DNA of 64,000 nucleotides from an uncultured Phycisphaerales bacterium (GTDB lineage: Bacteria > Planctomycetota > Phycisphaerae > Sedimentisphaerales > Anaerobacaceae). This document shows positions 1-10,211 of the stretch, one piece after another. The notes under the pieces are model-generated. The model did no database searches and had not been told where the DNA came from. It saw only the letters and a program-made list of their open reading frames with translations. Position 1 is the stretch's first letter; every line of letters begins with the position of its first letter. The stretch covers positions 1 through 64,000 of the forward strand of contig CAIODZ010000038.1 in NCBI GenBank assembly GCA_903857265.1, read 5' to 3'. The translations under genes were made by a program, and so were the position numbers.

Positions 1-995
1 AGGAAATCCTTCGGGAAATAATCTATCAGCGTATATGGCTTCGCCCCCGCGGGTAATCCCGCTAAGTGTCTGCTGTAATTTTCTATCCCGCTGCAATACC
101 CAACTTCCTGAAGCATTTCGATATCATATTTCGTGCGGGCCTCAAGACGCTGCGCTTCCAATAATTTGGCCTGGCTGCGCAGTTCCATCAGTCGCTGCGA
201 TAACTCCGCTTTTATCCCTTCTATTGCGCTAAGCAACCTGTCCCCGCCCGTAATGTAATGCTGCGCGGGGTATATAAAGACCTGTTCCTCTTCTGCGAGG
301 ATATCTCCGCTGACCGGGTTTATGTAGCTGATTTTTTCAATCTGGTCGCCGAAAAACTCGAATCGAATCGCGAATGACTCATAAGATGGGTGCAATTCGA
401 CCACGTCCCCGCGGACGCGGAATTTGCCCCTTTGAAAATCAAAGTCATTCCTTGAGTATTGAATATCAGCCAATCGTCCAAGCAGGGTATTTCTGTCAAT
501 CGTGTCGCCCACCCTCACGCCCACGACGCTTGCCTTGTAATCCTCAGGCGAGCCCAATCCGAATATGCACGATACCGACGCCACGATGATGCAGTCCTCG
601 CGTGTCGATAAGCTCGTCGTTGTCGAAAGTCGCAGCCGGTCCAAATCCGCGTTCTTCGAGGCGTCTTTTTCGATGTATATATCTCTTTGCGGGATATACG
701 CCTCGGGCTGGTAATAATCGTAATAGCTCACGAAATACTCAACCGCGTTATTTGGGAATAAATCCTTGAACTCCTCGTAAAGCTGGGCCGCTAAGGTTTT
801 GTTGTGCGATACTACTAATGTGGGCCGATTATACGCCGCGATGATATTTGCCATTGTGAATGTTTTGCCCGACCCTGTTATGCCCATCAGCGTCTGGTGT
901 TTTTTGCCTGCGCGCAGTCCTTCCATCAGCCGGCTTATCGCCGCCGGCTGGTCTCCCGCGGGCTTCATCGCGTTATTCAGTTCAAATTTCGCCAT
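1..995 (-). CDS. uvrB: UvrABC system protein B (excinuclease ABC subunit B), C-terminus cut by window edge
   Basis: Minus-strand reading from ATG at 995: [102 protein letters not shown]..., canonical UvrB; absent from ORF track because it is open at the edge. Confidence 0.97.
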   Translation of the reverse strand, partial: MAKFELNNAMKPAGDQPAAISRLMEGLRAGKKHQTLMGITGSGKTFTMANIIAAYNRPTLVVSHNKTLAAQLYEEFKDLFPNNAVEYFVSYYDYYQPEAYIPQRDIYIEKDASKNADLDRLRLSTTTSLSTREDCIIVASVSCIFGLGSPEDYKASVVGVRVGDTIDRNTLLGRLADIQYSRNDFDFQRGKFRVRGDVVELHPSYESFAIRFEFFGDQIEKISYINPVSGDILAEEEQVFIYPAQHYITGGDRLLSAIEGIKAELSQRLMELRSQAKLLEAQRLEARTKYDIEMLQEVGYCSGIENYSRHLAGLPAGAKPYTLIDYFPKDF

Positions 996-1121
996 CTTTA
1001 CCTAATCTTTAGCTCCCGTCCAGAACTTCACGATTATAACTCAAAATCACATCTTGCTCAATAAAAGCTCCTGTGTTCTTGTTACCAGGCCCCTCAATAA
1101 GATATATTACATAAACGAAAT

Positions 1122-2174
1122 ATGTGCGGAAAAAGCAATATCATAGACAAGTTGCGGGAAAAGCTGGCGATTGCGGCACAGCAGGGCAGGCGCGGGGCGA
1201 TTTTGCAGCCGGGGGCGATAGGTGATTGCATTTTGACGCTGCCTCTGGCGGAGCTGATGAAAGAGACGGTCTGCCCCGGCGGGGTCGATATCATAGGTCA
1301 TACGGAATACCTGGGGTTTCTGCCGGGCAGAAGCTGTGTCGATGTGGTCAAGTCGCTGGATTCGATTAGTTTGCATCGGCTGTTCGCGGGCGAGGGAGAT
1401 TTTGAGCTTGCCGATGGCGACCCGCTGATTATGACGTTTGCGGGTTATTCCTGGATTGCCAGTTTCTTGGGTGAGCCGGAGAGCAATTTCGAGAAGAACC
1501 TTATTTTCACAGTCAATTGCAGCCACAGCGCGGAAGTGATTACGCTGGCGATGAAGCCGGCAGTGGAACACAATAGCCACGTCGGCGATTTTTACAGGAA
1601 ACAATTTGTTGAGCAGAGCGGGTTATTATCTCAAGAGCACAATTTGGCGATTAGTATGCCCCTGATAAGGCCCACGCAGGCGGATATGTACAGGGGCAAA
1701 GAGATATTGGCTGAGAATGGTATTAAGCCCACGGTGAAACCCGTGGTTATACATCCGGGCAGCGGCGGGGCGCATAAATGCTGGCATCTCGATAATTTTC
1801 TTGCGGTGGCGAGAATGCTCGAAGAAGAAGGAACGGATTCGGTATTTCTGCTCGGACCTGCTGAGACGGAACGATTCAGCCCATCAGCGATGGAGTATAT
1901 TCGGGCGATTGGAAAGGTGCTTACTGATTTGCCCTTGTCGGACGTGCTTGCGATATTGAGCTGTTCGAGGGCTTTTCTGGGTAACGACAGCGGTATAACA
2001 CACCTGGCGGCGGCAGTGGGAATCAGGACGGTCGCCGTATTCGGCCCTACCGACCCGGCTATTTACGCACCCATCGGCCCCGCCGTAACAATCCTGCGAA
2101 ATGACGCCCCTGATTTCACCGAGGCGATTTCAGAAACCCTGCAACAGCAAATCTGCAAAATCCTGCTGGCATAA
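1122..2174 (+). CDS. Glycosyltransferase family 9 (ADP-heptose:LPS heptosyltransferase-like)
   Basis: VVIHPGSGGAHKCWHLDNFLAVARML...FLGNDSGITHLAAAVGIRTVAVFGPTDP signature. Confidence 0.85.
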   Translation: MCGKSNIIDKLREKLAIAAQQGRRGAILQPGAIGDCILTLPLAELMKETVCPGGVDIIGHTEYLGFLPGRSCVDVVKSLDSISLHRLFAGEGDFELADGDPLIMTFAGYSWIASFLGEPESNFEKNLIFTVNCSHSAEVITLAMKPAVEHNSHVGDFYRKQFVEQSGLLSQEHNLAISMPLIRPTQADMYRGKEILAENGIKPTVKPVVIHPGSGGAHKCWHLDNFLAVARMLEEEGTDSVFLLGPAETERFSPSAMEYIRAIGKVLTDLPLSDVLAILSCSRAFLGNDSGITHLAAAVGIRTVAVFGPTDPAIYAPIGPAVTILRNDAPDFTEAISETLQQQICKILLA

Positions 2175-2544
2175 CACCGACAGGGTAATCCCGCAACATA
2201 AGACAAATTGCCCATCTTAACTCCAAAAGGATATATTTTGGTGCTTTTTTAGATTGCAGTGCCATACACCTGTCACACTGGACATATTTTATCTTGCTTT
2301 ATTTGTGGCATCTTATAACACTCTCTCTTAGTAAGGCAGATTAATGCCAATTAAAGAAGGGTCAGATTTCTTTATAAAAAAGAAGGAGGAGAATATGAAC
2401 GCACTCAAATTCCCTTGAAACGCGCCTCAACTGTGCTGTGTCTGCGCAGTATGGGTGCAAAGAAACCTGAAGATGCAAAAATGTTTTAGACAATCACACA
2501 CATTTTGTTGCGAGAGAACACTACAGAAGAAGGAGGAGATAATT

Positions 2545-3459
2545 ATGAAAATGAAAAACTTAATGTTTTTGGCGGCCCGGAAATCTTGGATGTCCATTTT
2601 TCATGGCCTCGCCGTTTTCTGTGGCCTCCAAAAGCAATTTACTATCAGTTCCTATCAGTTCAGAGCAATCGGTGTACTGCTCGGGATAGCCACAGTCCTC
2701 GGCAGTTTCCAACCTGAATTCGCCAGTGCATTTCCAGTACCCATTGGTGCAACGGCAACAATCAAAAGTAAGGACACATCCTCCACTTTGATTAATGGAC
2801 CAGCAGCTGGTCAACCCCCACTGACCGTTCATTTTTACAAAACTGAAAATGGCGATGTAACCCAATTCGACCTATCGGTGCCCTCTGGTGCATCCATTAG
2901 CCTTAAGGATACAAAACACAAGGATGGCTCTTTAACAGTCAATACTATTATGGGTGACCCATTGGCGCTGCTATCAGGGCCGATTACCGGAGGTTACGGG
3001 AGCATTGACATAACGACGTTCGGCGTTCCTTACTTGTTCGACACCAGCTACGTATCCCTCACGTTTTTAAGTGGTTCGATGAACGCCGCCATCACGCTTC
3101 CAGGTGACCAACTCTCGGGACCCGATGGCGATGCTACATACATAGACTATACAACAACTTGGACGTGCTATACCCCGATAGGTCATTTCGCCGAGAATGG
3201 ACATGAATACGACATCGTGCTTGGAGAATTTACTCTCAATTCCATAGGTAGACCATCATCTTTTTCTTACGACTTGAATCCCGACCTGACGGGTCAGATA
3301 CATTTTACTCAGGGTGAGGCATATGGCTTCGCAGATGGTCAAAGCTTCGCTGGAACTGTTACAAAAGACATCGACTTTGTAGTTATCACTCCCGAGCCGG
3401 CGACGATAGTTTTGCTGGGTCTTGGCGGGCTGGCGATGATGAGAAGGCGGAGGAGATAA
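2545..3459 (+). CDS. PEP-CTERM sorting domain protein
   Basis: C-terminus TPEPATIVLLGLGGLAMMRRRRR; AAGGAGGAG Shine-Dalgarno before ATG 2545. Confidence 0.85.
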   Translation: MKMKNLMFLAARKSWMSIFHGLAVFCGLQKQFTISSYQFRAIGVLLGIATVLGSFQPEFASAFPVPIGATATIKSKDTSSTLINGPAAGQPPLTVHFYKTENGDVTQFDLSVPSGASISLKDTKHKDGSLTVNTIMGDPLALLSGPITGGYGSIDITTFGVPYLFDTSYVSLTFLSGSMNAAITLPGDQLSGPDGDATYIDYTTTWTCYTPIGHFAENGHEYDIVLGEFTLNSIGRPSSFSYDLNPDLTGQIHFTQGEAYGFADGQSFAGTVTKDIDFVVITPEPATIVLLGLGGLAMMRRRRR

Positions 3460-3531
3460 TAACAGCGGACAGCGTTTAGCGTGTAGCGGACAGTTTAATT
3501 GACGATTTAATTCGGCCATGGATGGCAGTTA

Positions 3532-3570
3532 GCGGGCTGCGGGATAAAGACCTGTGGCCCGTTTTTTTTT
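3532..3570 (+). terminator. Rho-independent terminator after the PEP-CTERM gene
   Basis: CGGGC...GCCCG hairpin followed by T9. Confidence 0.6.
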
Positions 3571-3726
3571 GTAAAAAGCCGATTTCAGGGGGGGAAGTCA
3601 GATTTTCCGCAGCCAGCCGGTTATTTGCCCTGAGCTTGCCGAAGGGTTGACACATCCGGCGGGGGGGCGTATCATCTGTGTAGAAATCCCTTTCCGCCGC
3701 AGGCGGATAAATTTGGAGTGATAAAA

Positions 3727-5112
3727 ATGGCCAAACTTAAAAGCTGGGAACACCGCCTCGCGGGCGCACCCGACCGACTTATGGTTGATTTTGTTGAGTC
3801 CCTTAGTATCGATAAACGGCTTTACAAATATGATATCGCCGGCTCGATAGCGCATGCGCAAATGCTGGCGAAGCGCAAGCTCATTACCAAAGCCGAGTTC
3901 GCGAAAATAAAACGAGGTCTCGAACGAATCGGGCGTGAAATTGCCGATGGTAAATTCAAATTCGACAAGACATACGAAGATATTCATATGGCGATTGAAA
4001 ACGCCCTTGTCAAAAAAATCGGCAGCGCAGCCAAGAAGCTGCACACGGGCCGCAGCCGCAATGACCAGGTCGCTACTGATTTGCGGCTCTGGCTGCGCGA
4101 CGAGATTGATGCAATCCAGGCAAAAATCTCCGGCCTGCAAAAATCGCTTGTCGCCAAGGCGGCCAAATATACCGATGACGTGATGCCCGCATATACCCAT
4201 CTCCAGCGGGCGCAGCCCATCGTAATCGCCTCGTATCTGCTGAATTTTGTCGAGCAGCTTCAGCGGGATTTTATCCGTTTGGACAATTGTCAGCAGTTGG
4301 TCAGCATATCGCCGCTCGGCGCGGGCGCGATTGCCGGCTCGACTTTGCCTTTGGACAGAAAAAACACCGCCAAACTACTGGGTTTCTCTGATATGGCTTA
4401 TAACTCAATCGACGCCGTGGGCGACCGGGACTTCTGCGCGGAATTCATTTTCGATTGCGCACTTATATCGACGCACCTGTCCCGGCTGAGCGAGGACTTG
4501 ATAATCTTCTGTTCCAACGAATTCGGCTTTGTTCATATAGCCGACAGTTTCTGCACGTCATCGAGTATGATGCCGCAGAAGCGAAACGCCGATGCCCTTG
4601 AGCTTGTTCGTGGCAAATCCGGCCGGACATACGGCGCACTTATGGGTATGCTCACCTTATTAAAAGCGCAGCCCACTGGCTACAACCGCGATTTGCAGGA
4701 AGACAAAACTCATATCTTTTCCGCTGCCGATACCATCAGCCAATGTCTTGATATGGTCTCCGCGGTTATTGCGCATACGACCTTCGATACCAAACGCATC
4801 GCCTCAGGTCTCGACGCCGGATTTTTGGATGCGACCTCGCTGGCGGAATATCTTGTTCGCAAAGGTGTCCCGTTCCGGCAGGCACATGGCATCGTCGGCT
4901 CTCTTGTAGCGCACTGCGAAAAGCAGGGGATTAACCTCGCTGACCTGAAACTCGCCGAGTTAAAAAAGTTTTCTCCGGAAATAAAGGCCGACGTTTATAA
5001 ATCGCTCGGCGCTGCCAATGTTGTCGCGAAATACGTTACGATTGGCTCAGCAGGCCCGAAACAGGCCAAAGAACAAATCGCCTATTGGCAAAAGCAGTTG
5101 TCCAAGCGATGA
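3727..5112 (+). CDS. argH: Argininosuccinate lyase
   Basis: Full-length Arg[24 protein letters not shown] signature. Confidence 0.97.
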   Translation: MAKLKSWEHRLAGAPDRLMVDFVESLSIDKRLYKYDIAGSIAHAQMLAKRKLITKAEFAKIKRGLERIGREIADGKFKFDKTYEDIHMAIENALVKKIGSAAKKLHTGRSRNDQVATDLRLWLRDEIDAIQAKISGLQKSLVAKAAKYTDDVMPAYTHLQRAQPIVIASYLLNFVEQLQRDFIRLDNCQQLVSISPLGAGAIAGSTLPLDRKNTAKLLGFSDMAYNSIDAVGDRDFCAEFIFDCALISTHLSRLSEDLIIFCSNEFGFVHIADSFCTSSSMMPQKRNADALELVRGKSGRTYGALMGMLTLLKAQPTGYNRDLQEDKTHIFSAADTISQCLDMVSAVIAHTTFDTKRIASGLDAGFLDATSLAEYLVRKGVPFRQAHGIVGSLVAHCEKQGINLADLKLAELKKFSPEIKADVYKSLGAANVVAKYVTIGSAGPKQAKEQIAYWQKQLSKR

Positions 5113-6029
5113 GTAACGGCGAAGACATCATTACAGGTTGGTTTGCCCGGCAGCGAAACCTGCCCGCCCGCGATTTTCCCATCGGTATCGGCGACGATAT
5201 GGCCCAAATCCGTCTGGCAGATGGTGTCTCGGTTCTTATCACGACCGATATGCTCCTCGACGGCGTTCATTTTGATTTGAAAACCGCAACTCTTCAGCAG
5301 GTTGGCTATAAATCAATGGCGGCAAGTTTGAGCGATTGTGCCGCGATGGCGACTATTCCCGTTGCAGCAGTAGTTAGTGTTGGTTTACCCACCGGCTTTA
5401 GTCAGGCCCAGCTTAAAGAGCTTCACTCAGGCATTATCGTGGCTTGCGATAAATTCAACTGTCCGCTCATTGGAGGCGACATTACTAAATGGGCCGACGC
5501 GAGTAAATTCGTAATTAACGTTGCGATTGTTTCAAGACCCGGAGCTAATCCGCCTGTTCGCAGAAATGGCGCAAAAATTGGCGACGCAATATGTGTTACG
5601 GGTTCACTTGGCGGGGCGTTACTCGGCAAGCACCTCAATTTCACCCCACGTGTCAAAGAGGCACTCAAAATCACATCGCTTGTCAAACTCAATTCGATGA
5701 TGGATTTAAGCGACGGCCTGAGCAGCGACCTGAATCGCATCTGTACCCAAAGCGGCGTAGGCACTATTATCGACGCAAATTCAATCCCGATATCCCCCGA
5801 TGCTAAAAAATCTTCGGACCCATTATCTTCAGCCATCAACGATGGCGAGGATTTTGAGCTGCTTTTCACACTGGCCGAAGACAATTGCGTTAAGTTGTTG
5901 AAACAGTGGAATGATTCCGTGCCGATTACGAGAATCGGAACGATTACCGATGCCGGCAAAATGCAGATAAAAATGCCAGACGGCAAAATCACTGATTTGA
6001 AACCCGCCGGCTATGACCATTTGAAATGA
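5109..6029 (+). CDS. thiL: Thiamine-monophosphate kinase
   Basis: [10 protein letters not shown]...[31 protein letters not shown] overlap with argH. Confidence 0.93.
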   Translation: MSNGEDIITGWFARQRNLPARDFPIGIGDDMAQIRLADGVSVLITTDMLLDGVHFDLKTATLQQVGYKSMAASLSDCAAMATIPVAAVVSVGLPTGFSQAQLKELHSGIIVACDKFNCPLIGGDITKWADASKFVINVAIVSRPGANPPVRRNGAKIGDAICVTGSLGGALLGKHLNFTPRVKEALKITSLVKLNSMMDLSDGLSSDLNRICTQSGVGTIIDANSIPISPDAKKSSDPLSSAINDGEDFELLFTLAEDNCVKLLKQWNDSVPITRIGTITDAGKMQIKMPDGKITDLKPAGYDHLK

Positions 6030-6042
6030 TTGATTATTTAAG

Positions 6043-6492
6043 ATGACTATTGATGTAACGACAAATTCCGCCAATGAAACCGTTAAGTTTGGCCAGAAGT
6101 TTGGCTTGCAGCTGAAGGGCGGGGAGGTCATCGCGCTTTACGGCAACCTGGGCAGCGGCAAAACGCATCTCATTAAGGGAATCGTCGCAGGACTCGGCGC
6201 TGAAGATGCAGCCAACGAAGTCACCAGCCCGACATTTGTTTTGGTCAACGAATATTCCGGGCGTCTTGAAATTTATCATCTCGACGCATACCGCCTCGAT
6301 TCAATTGCCCAGTTCGAGCAAATCGGCTTCGACGATTATTGTCATCCCGGCTCAGTCGTTCTTATCGAATGGGCTGACAAAGTTGAATCTGCACTTGCCG
6401 GGACCAACTATATCAAAATTGAACTGTCTCATCTTAGCCCAACAGCCAGAAGAATCCGCATTACCAACGCCCCCGATTACATACGTTTTTAA
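6043..6492 (+). CDS. tsaE: tRNA threonylcarbamoyladenosine biosynthesis ATPase TsaE
   Basis: LYGNLGSGKTHLIKGIVAGLG...SPTFVLVNEY...LDAYRL. Confidence 0.93.
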   Translation: MTIDVTTNSANETVKFGQKFGLQLKGGEVIALYGNLGSGKTHLIKGIVAGLGAEDAANEVTSPTFVLVNEYSGRLEIYHLDAYRLDSIAQFEQIGFDDYCHPGSVVLIEWADKVESALAGTNYIKIELSHLSPTARRIRITNAPDYIRF

Positions 6493-6750
6493 GCCGATTT
6501 ACCCGGGCAGGCGATATTTCCGGCTCTTGCGGCGAAAAAAATCTGCATAATGCCCTATATTACGCCCTCCTGAATTTGGCATTTTCCGTTAAATTCCATA
6601 TACTTTAGGTGAACACTGGCTACATCTGAGTAAACAGGGGGATATAGCTATTATAAGGGACCGGCTGGGGGGCCGTATCAGGAGGGACCGACCTGCTTGC
6701 CGCAAAGGCGGCGGATAAACCGGGTGTTCAGGGCCGGGTTATTTAGGGGG

Positions 6751-6771
6751 AAGCTGTTGTTCCAACAGCTT
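6751..6771 (+). promoter_or_regulatory. Perfect 9-bp hairpin in 5' leader of the pseudopilin-like gene
   Basis: AAGCTGTTG-TTC-CAACAGCTT, 16 nt before ATG 6788. Confidence 0.5.
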
Positions 6772-6787
6772 AGCGGGTGATTTTGAA

Positions 6788-7210
6788 ATGATTAAAGCGA
6801 GAATCGGTTTTGCAATGATTCAGGTTTCTCTGGTGGGAGCAATTTGCAGTGTCGGCGCTGGTATTTTATCTCCGGACTTCAGCGCACGAGGCACAGGCGT
6901 CCAAGAGGCACGCTTCCTCGCGGACCTGCAGACAGTTCGTTGCCAGCTCGAACTCTACAAAATCCAGCACAACGAGCAGCTCCCGCCCACCGAGACCTAT
7001 GCAAGTTTTGAAAAGGCCCTGACAACGAAGGGCGCCGATAATCGCGGGCCTTATCTGTCGTCGATGCCTGCCAATCCGTTTAACGGCAGCAGCGCAGTAC
7101 GGTTCGAAAACGGCCCAAGCACCGCCGGCTCGGGCAAAGCGGGCTGGGTCATTAATCTCGCAACCGGCGGTATAAAGCCCGACGATTCTGCTGTACACGC
7201 GGCTTTATAA
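6788..7210 (+). CDS. GspG-like pseudopilin with non-canonical N-terminus
   Basis: GFAMIQVSLVGAICSVGAGIL hydrophobic helix, then GspG-like DLQTVRCQLELYKIQHNEQLP...YLSSMPANPF. Confidence 0.65.
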   Translation: MIKARIGFAMIQVSLVGAICSVGAGILSPDFSARGTGVQEARFLADLQTVRCQLELYKIQHNEQLPPTETYASFEKALTTKGADNRGPYLSSMPANPFNGSSAVRFENGPSTAGSGKAGWVINLATGGIKPDDSAVHAAL

Positions 7211-7263
7211 AAAACACCCATTAACCCGCCACTCATCCTATTTCGGGTGATGGGAAAAGATGA

Positions 7264-7305
7264 ACTCGCTGATTTCCAAATCTTTCAGCGAGTCATTCTT
7301 TTTTA
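7264..7305 (+). terminator. Rho-independent terminator
   Basis: ACTCGCTGA...TCAGCGAGT 9-bp stem followed by CATTCTTTTTT. Confidence 0.75.
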
Positions 7306-7593
7306 TGGCATGTCTTCGGTTTCATTAACCGCCGGCATCGTCTCATAAAAAACTCTGTCGGCCTTTTTTATCGGTCCTTGCCGATTTAAAAATCACTATC
7401 TGCCACGGGGCTGGTTTAAGCCATTGCGGCTTATAAGTTTACGGGGAGGGTTTTAGCCCTTTAGGCCTTCTTTTATGGCGAATTTCCTTAAAATTACGCA
7501 GGTTAAGGACCTCCCCCGGCAGGCCGAAAAATTGTTAGATAAACTATTTGCTGACCGCTGTGTATGTCAGCCGGGAACGGAAAGGAACAACGA

Positions 7594-7986
7594 ATGGCAT
7601 CAAGAAAAGTCCTGGTCGTCGATGACGAAGTGCATATTGTTCACGTCGTCGCGATAAAACTTCGCAATAACGGTTACGAACCCATAACCGCCGGCAACGG
7701 CCAGGAGGCCTACGAGCTTGCCTGCCAGGAAAAGCCGGACATTATTATCGCCGACTATATGATGCCGATTATGAGCGGTCTGGAGCTTCTCGAAAAGCTC
7801 CGCGAAAATGAAGAGACCCGCGGTATTCCCTTTGTTCTTCTTACCGCCAGAAATTTTGCGATAAGCGATGCCGACCAGCAGCGGCTGAATGTGTCACTGT
7901 GCCTGACAAAGCCATTCAGCCCAAAAGAGCTGCTGAGAAACATAGAGGACATCCTCTACCAGAAGGAGCTGATCGGTCAAACGTAA
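7594..7986 (+). CDS. Response regulator receiver (REC) protein
   Basis: VLVVDDEVHIV...IIIADYMMPIMSGLELLEKLR...LTKPFSPKEL. Confidence 0.93.
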   Translation: MASRKVLVVDDEVHIVHVVAIKLRNNGYEPITAGNGQEAYELACQEKPDIIIADYMMPIMSGLELLEKLRENEETRGIPFVLLTARNFAISDADQQRLNVSLCLTKPFSPKELLRNIEDILYQKELIGQT

Positions 7987-8065
7987 TGATTGGCAGGGGG
8001 GGAGGGATTTCAGGAATTGCCGCATCTGGCGTTCGCCTGGCCTTGCCCCGTAAACGGAGTAGTTT

Positions 8066-9721
8066 ATGCCCGATACAATTGCAACAGGGTTGATAGCATC
8101 AGAAATTCATGAGCTGAAGAATTTCGGCGGCCGGCTGACTGCGCTGGGCGTCAATTTTGCCGTCTGCGATTTCGAAGGCAGACCGCTATTATTCTGCAAA
8201 ACGGGTGCGTTTGAAACCGACCCCGCCCGGCTTGCCAAAATCGCCTGCGACTGCCTCAAGCATCCTGATAAAAAAAACAAATCCCAGGACGATTCTTCAG
8301 CGGCCGGCAGGTATATTTCTTCCATTCTTGTCCCCCTGACGGGCGAAAAAAAGCAAACCGGCATTGCCGTTGTCATTGACCTCGGAAATACCCCGGATAT
8401 GAACAACCAGCAGCAGTTGCATTCACTTACTGAACTGCTGCGTCTCTTCGTCGAAAAATTCATTGCCGGGCGAAAGTCCGTTGAGCAGATGGATATGATT
8501 AGCTCCGAGCTGGCGCAGACATACGAGGAGCTTGTCCTGCTTTACAAAATAAGCACCAATATGGAAATCGTCGAGCCGGACGCCAATTTTCTCCAGATGG
8601 CCTGCGACAGCTTGACCGAAATCGTCGGCGTCGAGGGTATCGCTATTCTCCAGGAAAAAACCGTCGATGACAAATCACGCTTTGTCCTTGTAGCGGGCGC
8701 GGGCGTCATTGATATCGACGACCGCACGACCCCGCTTCTTCATAGTCGCCTCCAGGATGAGTTAAACAAGGGCAAAGAGGTCCTCCTGGACAGCGACTTC
8801 GATGGTTCGTTCAAATATGAATGGCCCAAAAATATTCACAATATCATTGTCGTTCCTCTTACGAGCAAGGTTAAGACGCACCCGTCTCAGGACACGGGCT
8901 ACAAACAGCCCCTCACGGCCCGCGTTATCGGTATGCTTGTCGCCATAAACCGCTTGGACAAGCCCGACTTCGACTCTACCGACGCCAAGCTGTTTACCTC
9001 CGTCGCCAGCGAATGCGCTGTTTTCGTCGAGAACAATCGCCTGTTTGGCGACCTCAAGGAATTATTCATCGGCTCACTCAAAGCGCTGACCCGCAGCATC
9101 GACGCCAAGGACCGCTATACACGGGGTCATTCGGAACGTGTCGGCTTCATTTCCAAGTGGATAGCCGAACATCTTGCTGAAGACGAAGGTCTCGACCAGG
9201 AGCAAATCCAGAAAATTTATCTCGCCGGTTTGCTTCACGACATAGGCAAAATCGGTATCGATGAAAAACTGCTCTGCAAAGTAGGCCGGCTCACCGCAAA
9301 GGAGAAGAACCGCCTCAGGATGCACCCGTCCATCGGTGCCAATATCCTCAGCGGCATCAGGCAAATGCGGGACATCATCCCAGGCGTTCTTAACCACCAC
9401 GAACGCGTTGACGGCAAAGGTTATCCCGCCGGGATCAAGGGCGACCAGATTCCGCTTATGGGTAAAATTGTCGGGCTTGCTGACTGTTTCGACGCTATGA
9501 CCTCCGAACGTGTTTATCGGGATACTATGAGCGTCGATAAGGCCATCGCGGAAATTGAAAATCGCCTCGGTACCCAGTTCGACGAAAAAATCGCAACTGT
9601 TTTCCTCAAAAGTGACATTTTGCACCTGTGGGACCTTATGCAGGAAGGCGCGGTCAAGACATACGGCTCTGACGATTTCACCCAGTATGGCTCGGCAGCC
9701 GTCGGCACCCTGATTACCTGA
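8066..9721 (+). CDS. GAF + HD-GYP domain protein (putative c-di-GMP phosphodiesterase)
   Basis: GAF-like middle region; HD-GYP core GHSERVGFIS...LAGLLHDIGKIGIDEKLL...HHERVDGKGYPAGIKGDQIP. Confidence 0.92.
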   Translation: MPDTIATGLIASEIHELKNFGGRLTALGVNFAVCDFEGRPLLFCKTGAFETDPARLAKIACDCLKHPDKKNKSQDDSSAAGRYISSILVPLTGEKKQTGIAVVIDLGNTPDMNNQQQLHSLTELLRLFVEKFIAGRKSVEQMDMISSELAQTYEELVLLYKISTNMEIVEPDANFLQMACDSLTEIVGVEGIAILQEKTVDDKSRFVLVAGAGVIDIDDRTTPLLHSRLQDELNKGKEVLLDSDFDGSFKYEWPKNIHNIIVVPLTSKVKTHPSQDTGYKQPLTARVIGMLVAINRLDKPDFDSTDAKLFTSVASECAVFVENNRLFGDLKELFIGSLKALTRSIDAKDRYTRGHSERVGFISKWIAEHLAEDEGLDQEQIQKIYLAGLLHDIGKIGIDEKLLCKVGRLTAKEKNRLRMHPSIGANILSGIRQMRDIIPGVLNHHERVDGKGYPAGIKGDQIPLMGKIVGLADCFDAMTSERVYRDTMSVDKAIAEIENRLGTQFDEKIATVFLKSDILHLWDLMQEGAVKTYGSDDFTQYGSAAVGTLIT

Positions 9722-9828
9722 TAGTTTTCCTCCGGACGCAAATCACGTCTTTATTTCCGCTTTTTACCCTTGCAGACCGCAAAAAAACTGCTAAAATGCC
9801 CTGTTCGTGACTTTTGGGTCTTAATGTA

Positions 9829-9848
9829 GGGCGGGTTTTGGCCCGCCG
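9829..9848 (+). repeat. GC-rich palindrome (GTAGGGCGGG...CCCGCC)
   Basis: GGCGGG-TTTTGG-CCCGCC hairpin upstream of rpsO; related copy at 59148-59170. Confidence 0.6.
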
Positions 9849-9875
9849 GGAATATCAGAAAGGTTTATTGGAAAA

Positions 9876-10142
9876 ATGCTGGCAAAAACAAAAAAGGAAG
9901 GTATCGTTCACAATTTCGAAATCCATAAGGGTGACACCGGCTCTCCGGAGGTTCAGATTGCGATTCTGACCGAGCGAATCACCGAGCTTACTGAACACCT
10001 CAAGAGCCACCGCAAGGACCATTCTTCACGTCGCGGACTGCTCAAAATGGTCGCCACAAGGGCTTCACTGCTCAAGTACGTGGGCAAAAAAGACCCGAAG
10101 CGATATCACGACGTCATCTCCCGCCTTGGCTTGCGGAAATAA
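9876..10142 (+). CDS. rpsO: 30S ribosomal protein S15
   Basis: [41 protein letters not shown]. Confidence 0.98.
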   Translation: MLAKTKKEGIVHNFEIHKGDTGSPEVQIAILTERITELTEHLKSHRKDHSSRRGLLKMVATRASLLKYVGKKDPKRYHDVISRLGLRK

Positions 10143-10211
10143 CACTAAACCCATTGCTTTGGCCGCACTTCGCCCCTACGCGATGCGACTTGGCTGTTTA
10201 TGAGGTAGCTT

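Noticed and set aside
1728-1752. CCCACGGTGAAACCCGTGG palindrome inside the glycosyltransferase gene as another in-frame repeat insertion
   Set aside because: The peptide (KPTVKPVVIHPG) fits the normal family length and motif, so the pairing is probably chance
6600-6780. c-di-GMP (GEMM) or TPP riboswitch before the pseudopilin gene
   Set aside because: Conserved cores of these riboswitches could not be matched; kept only as an unexplained leader
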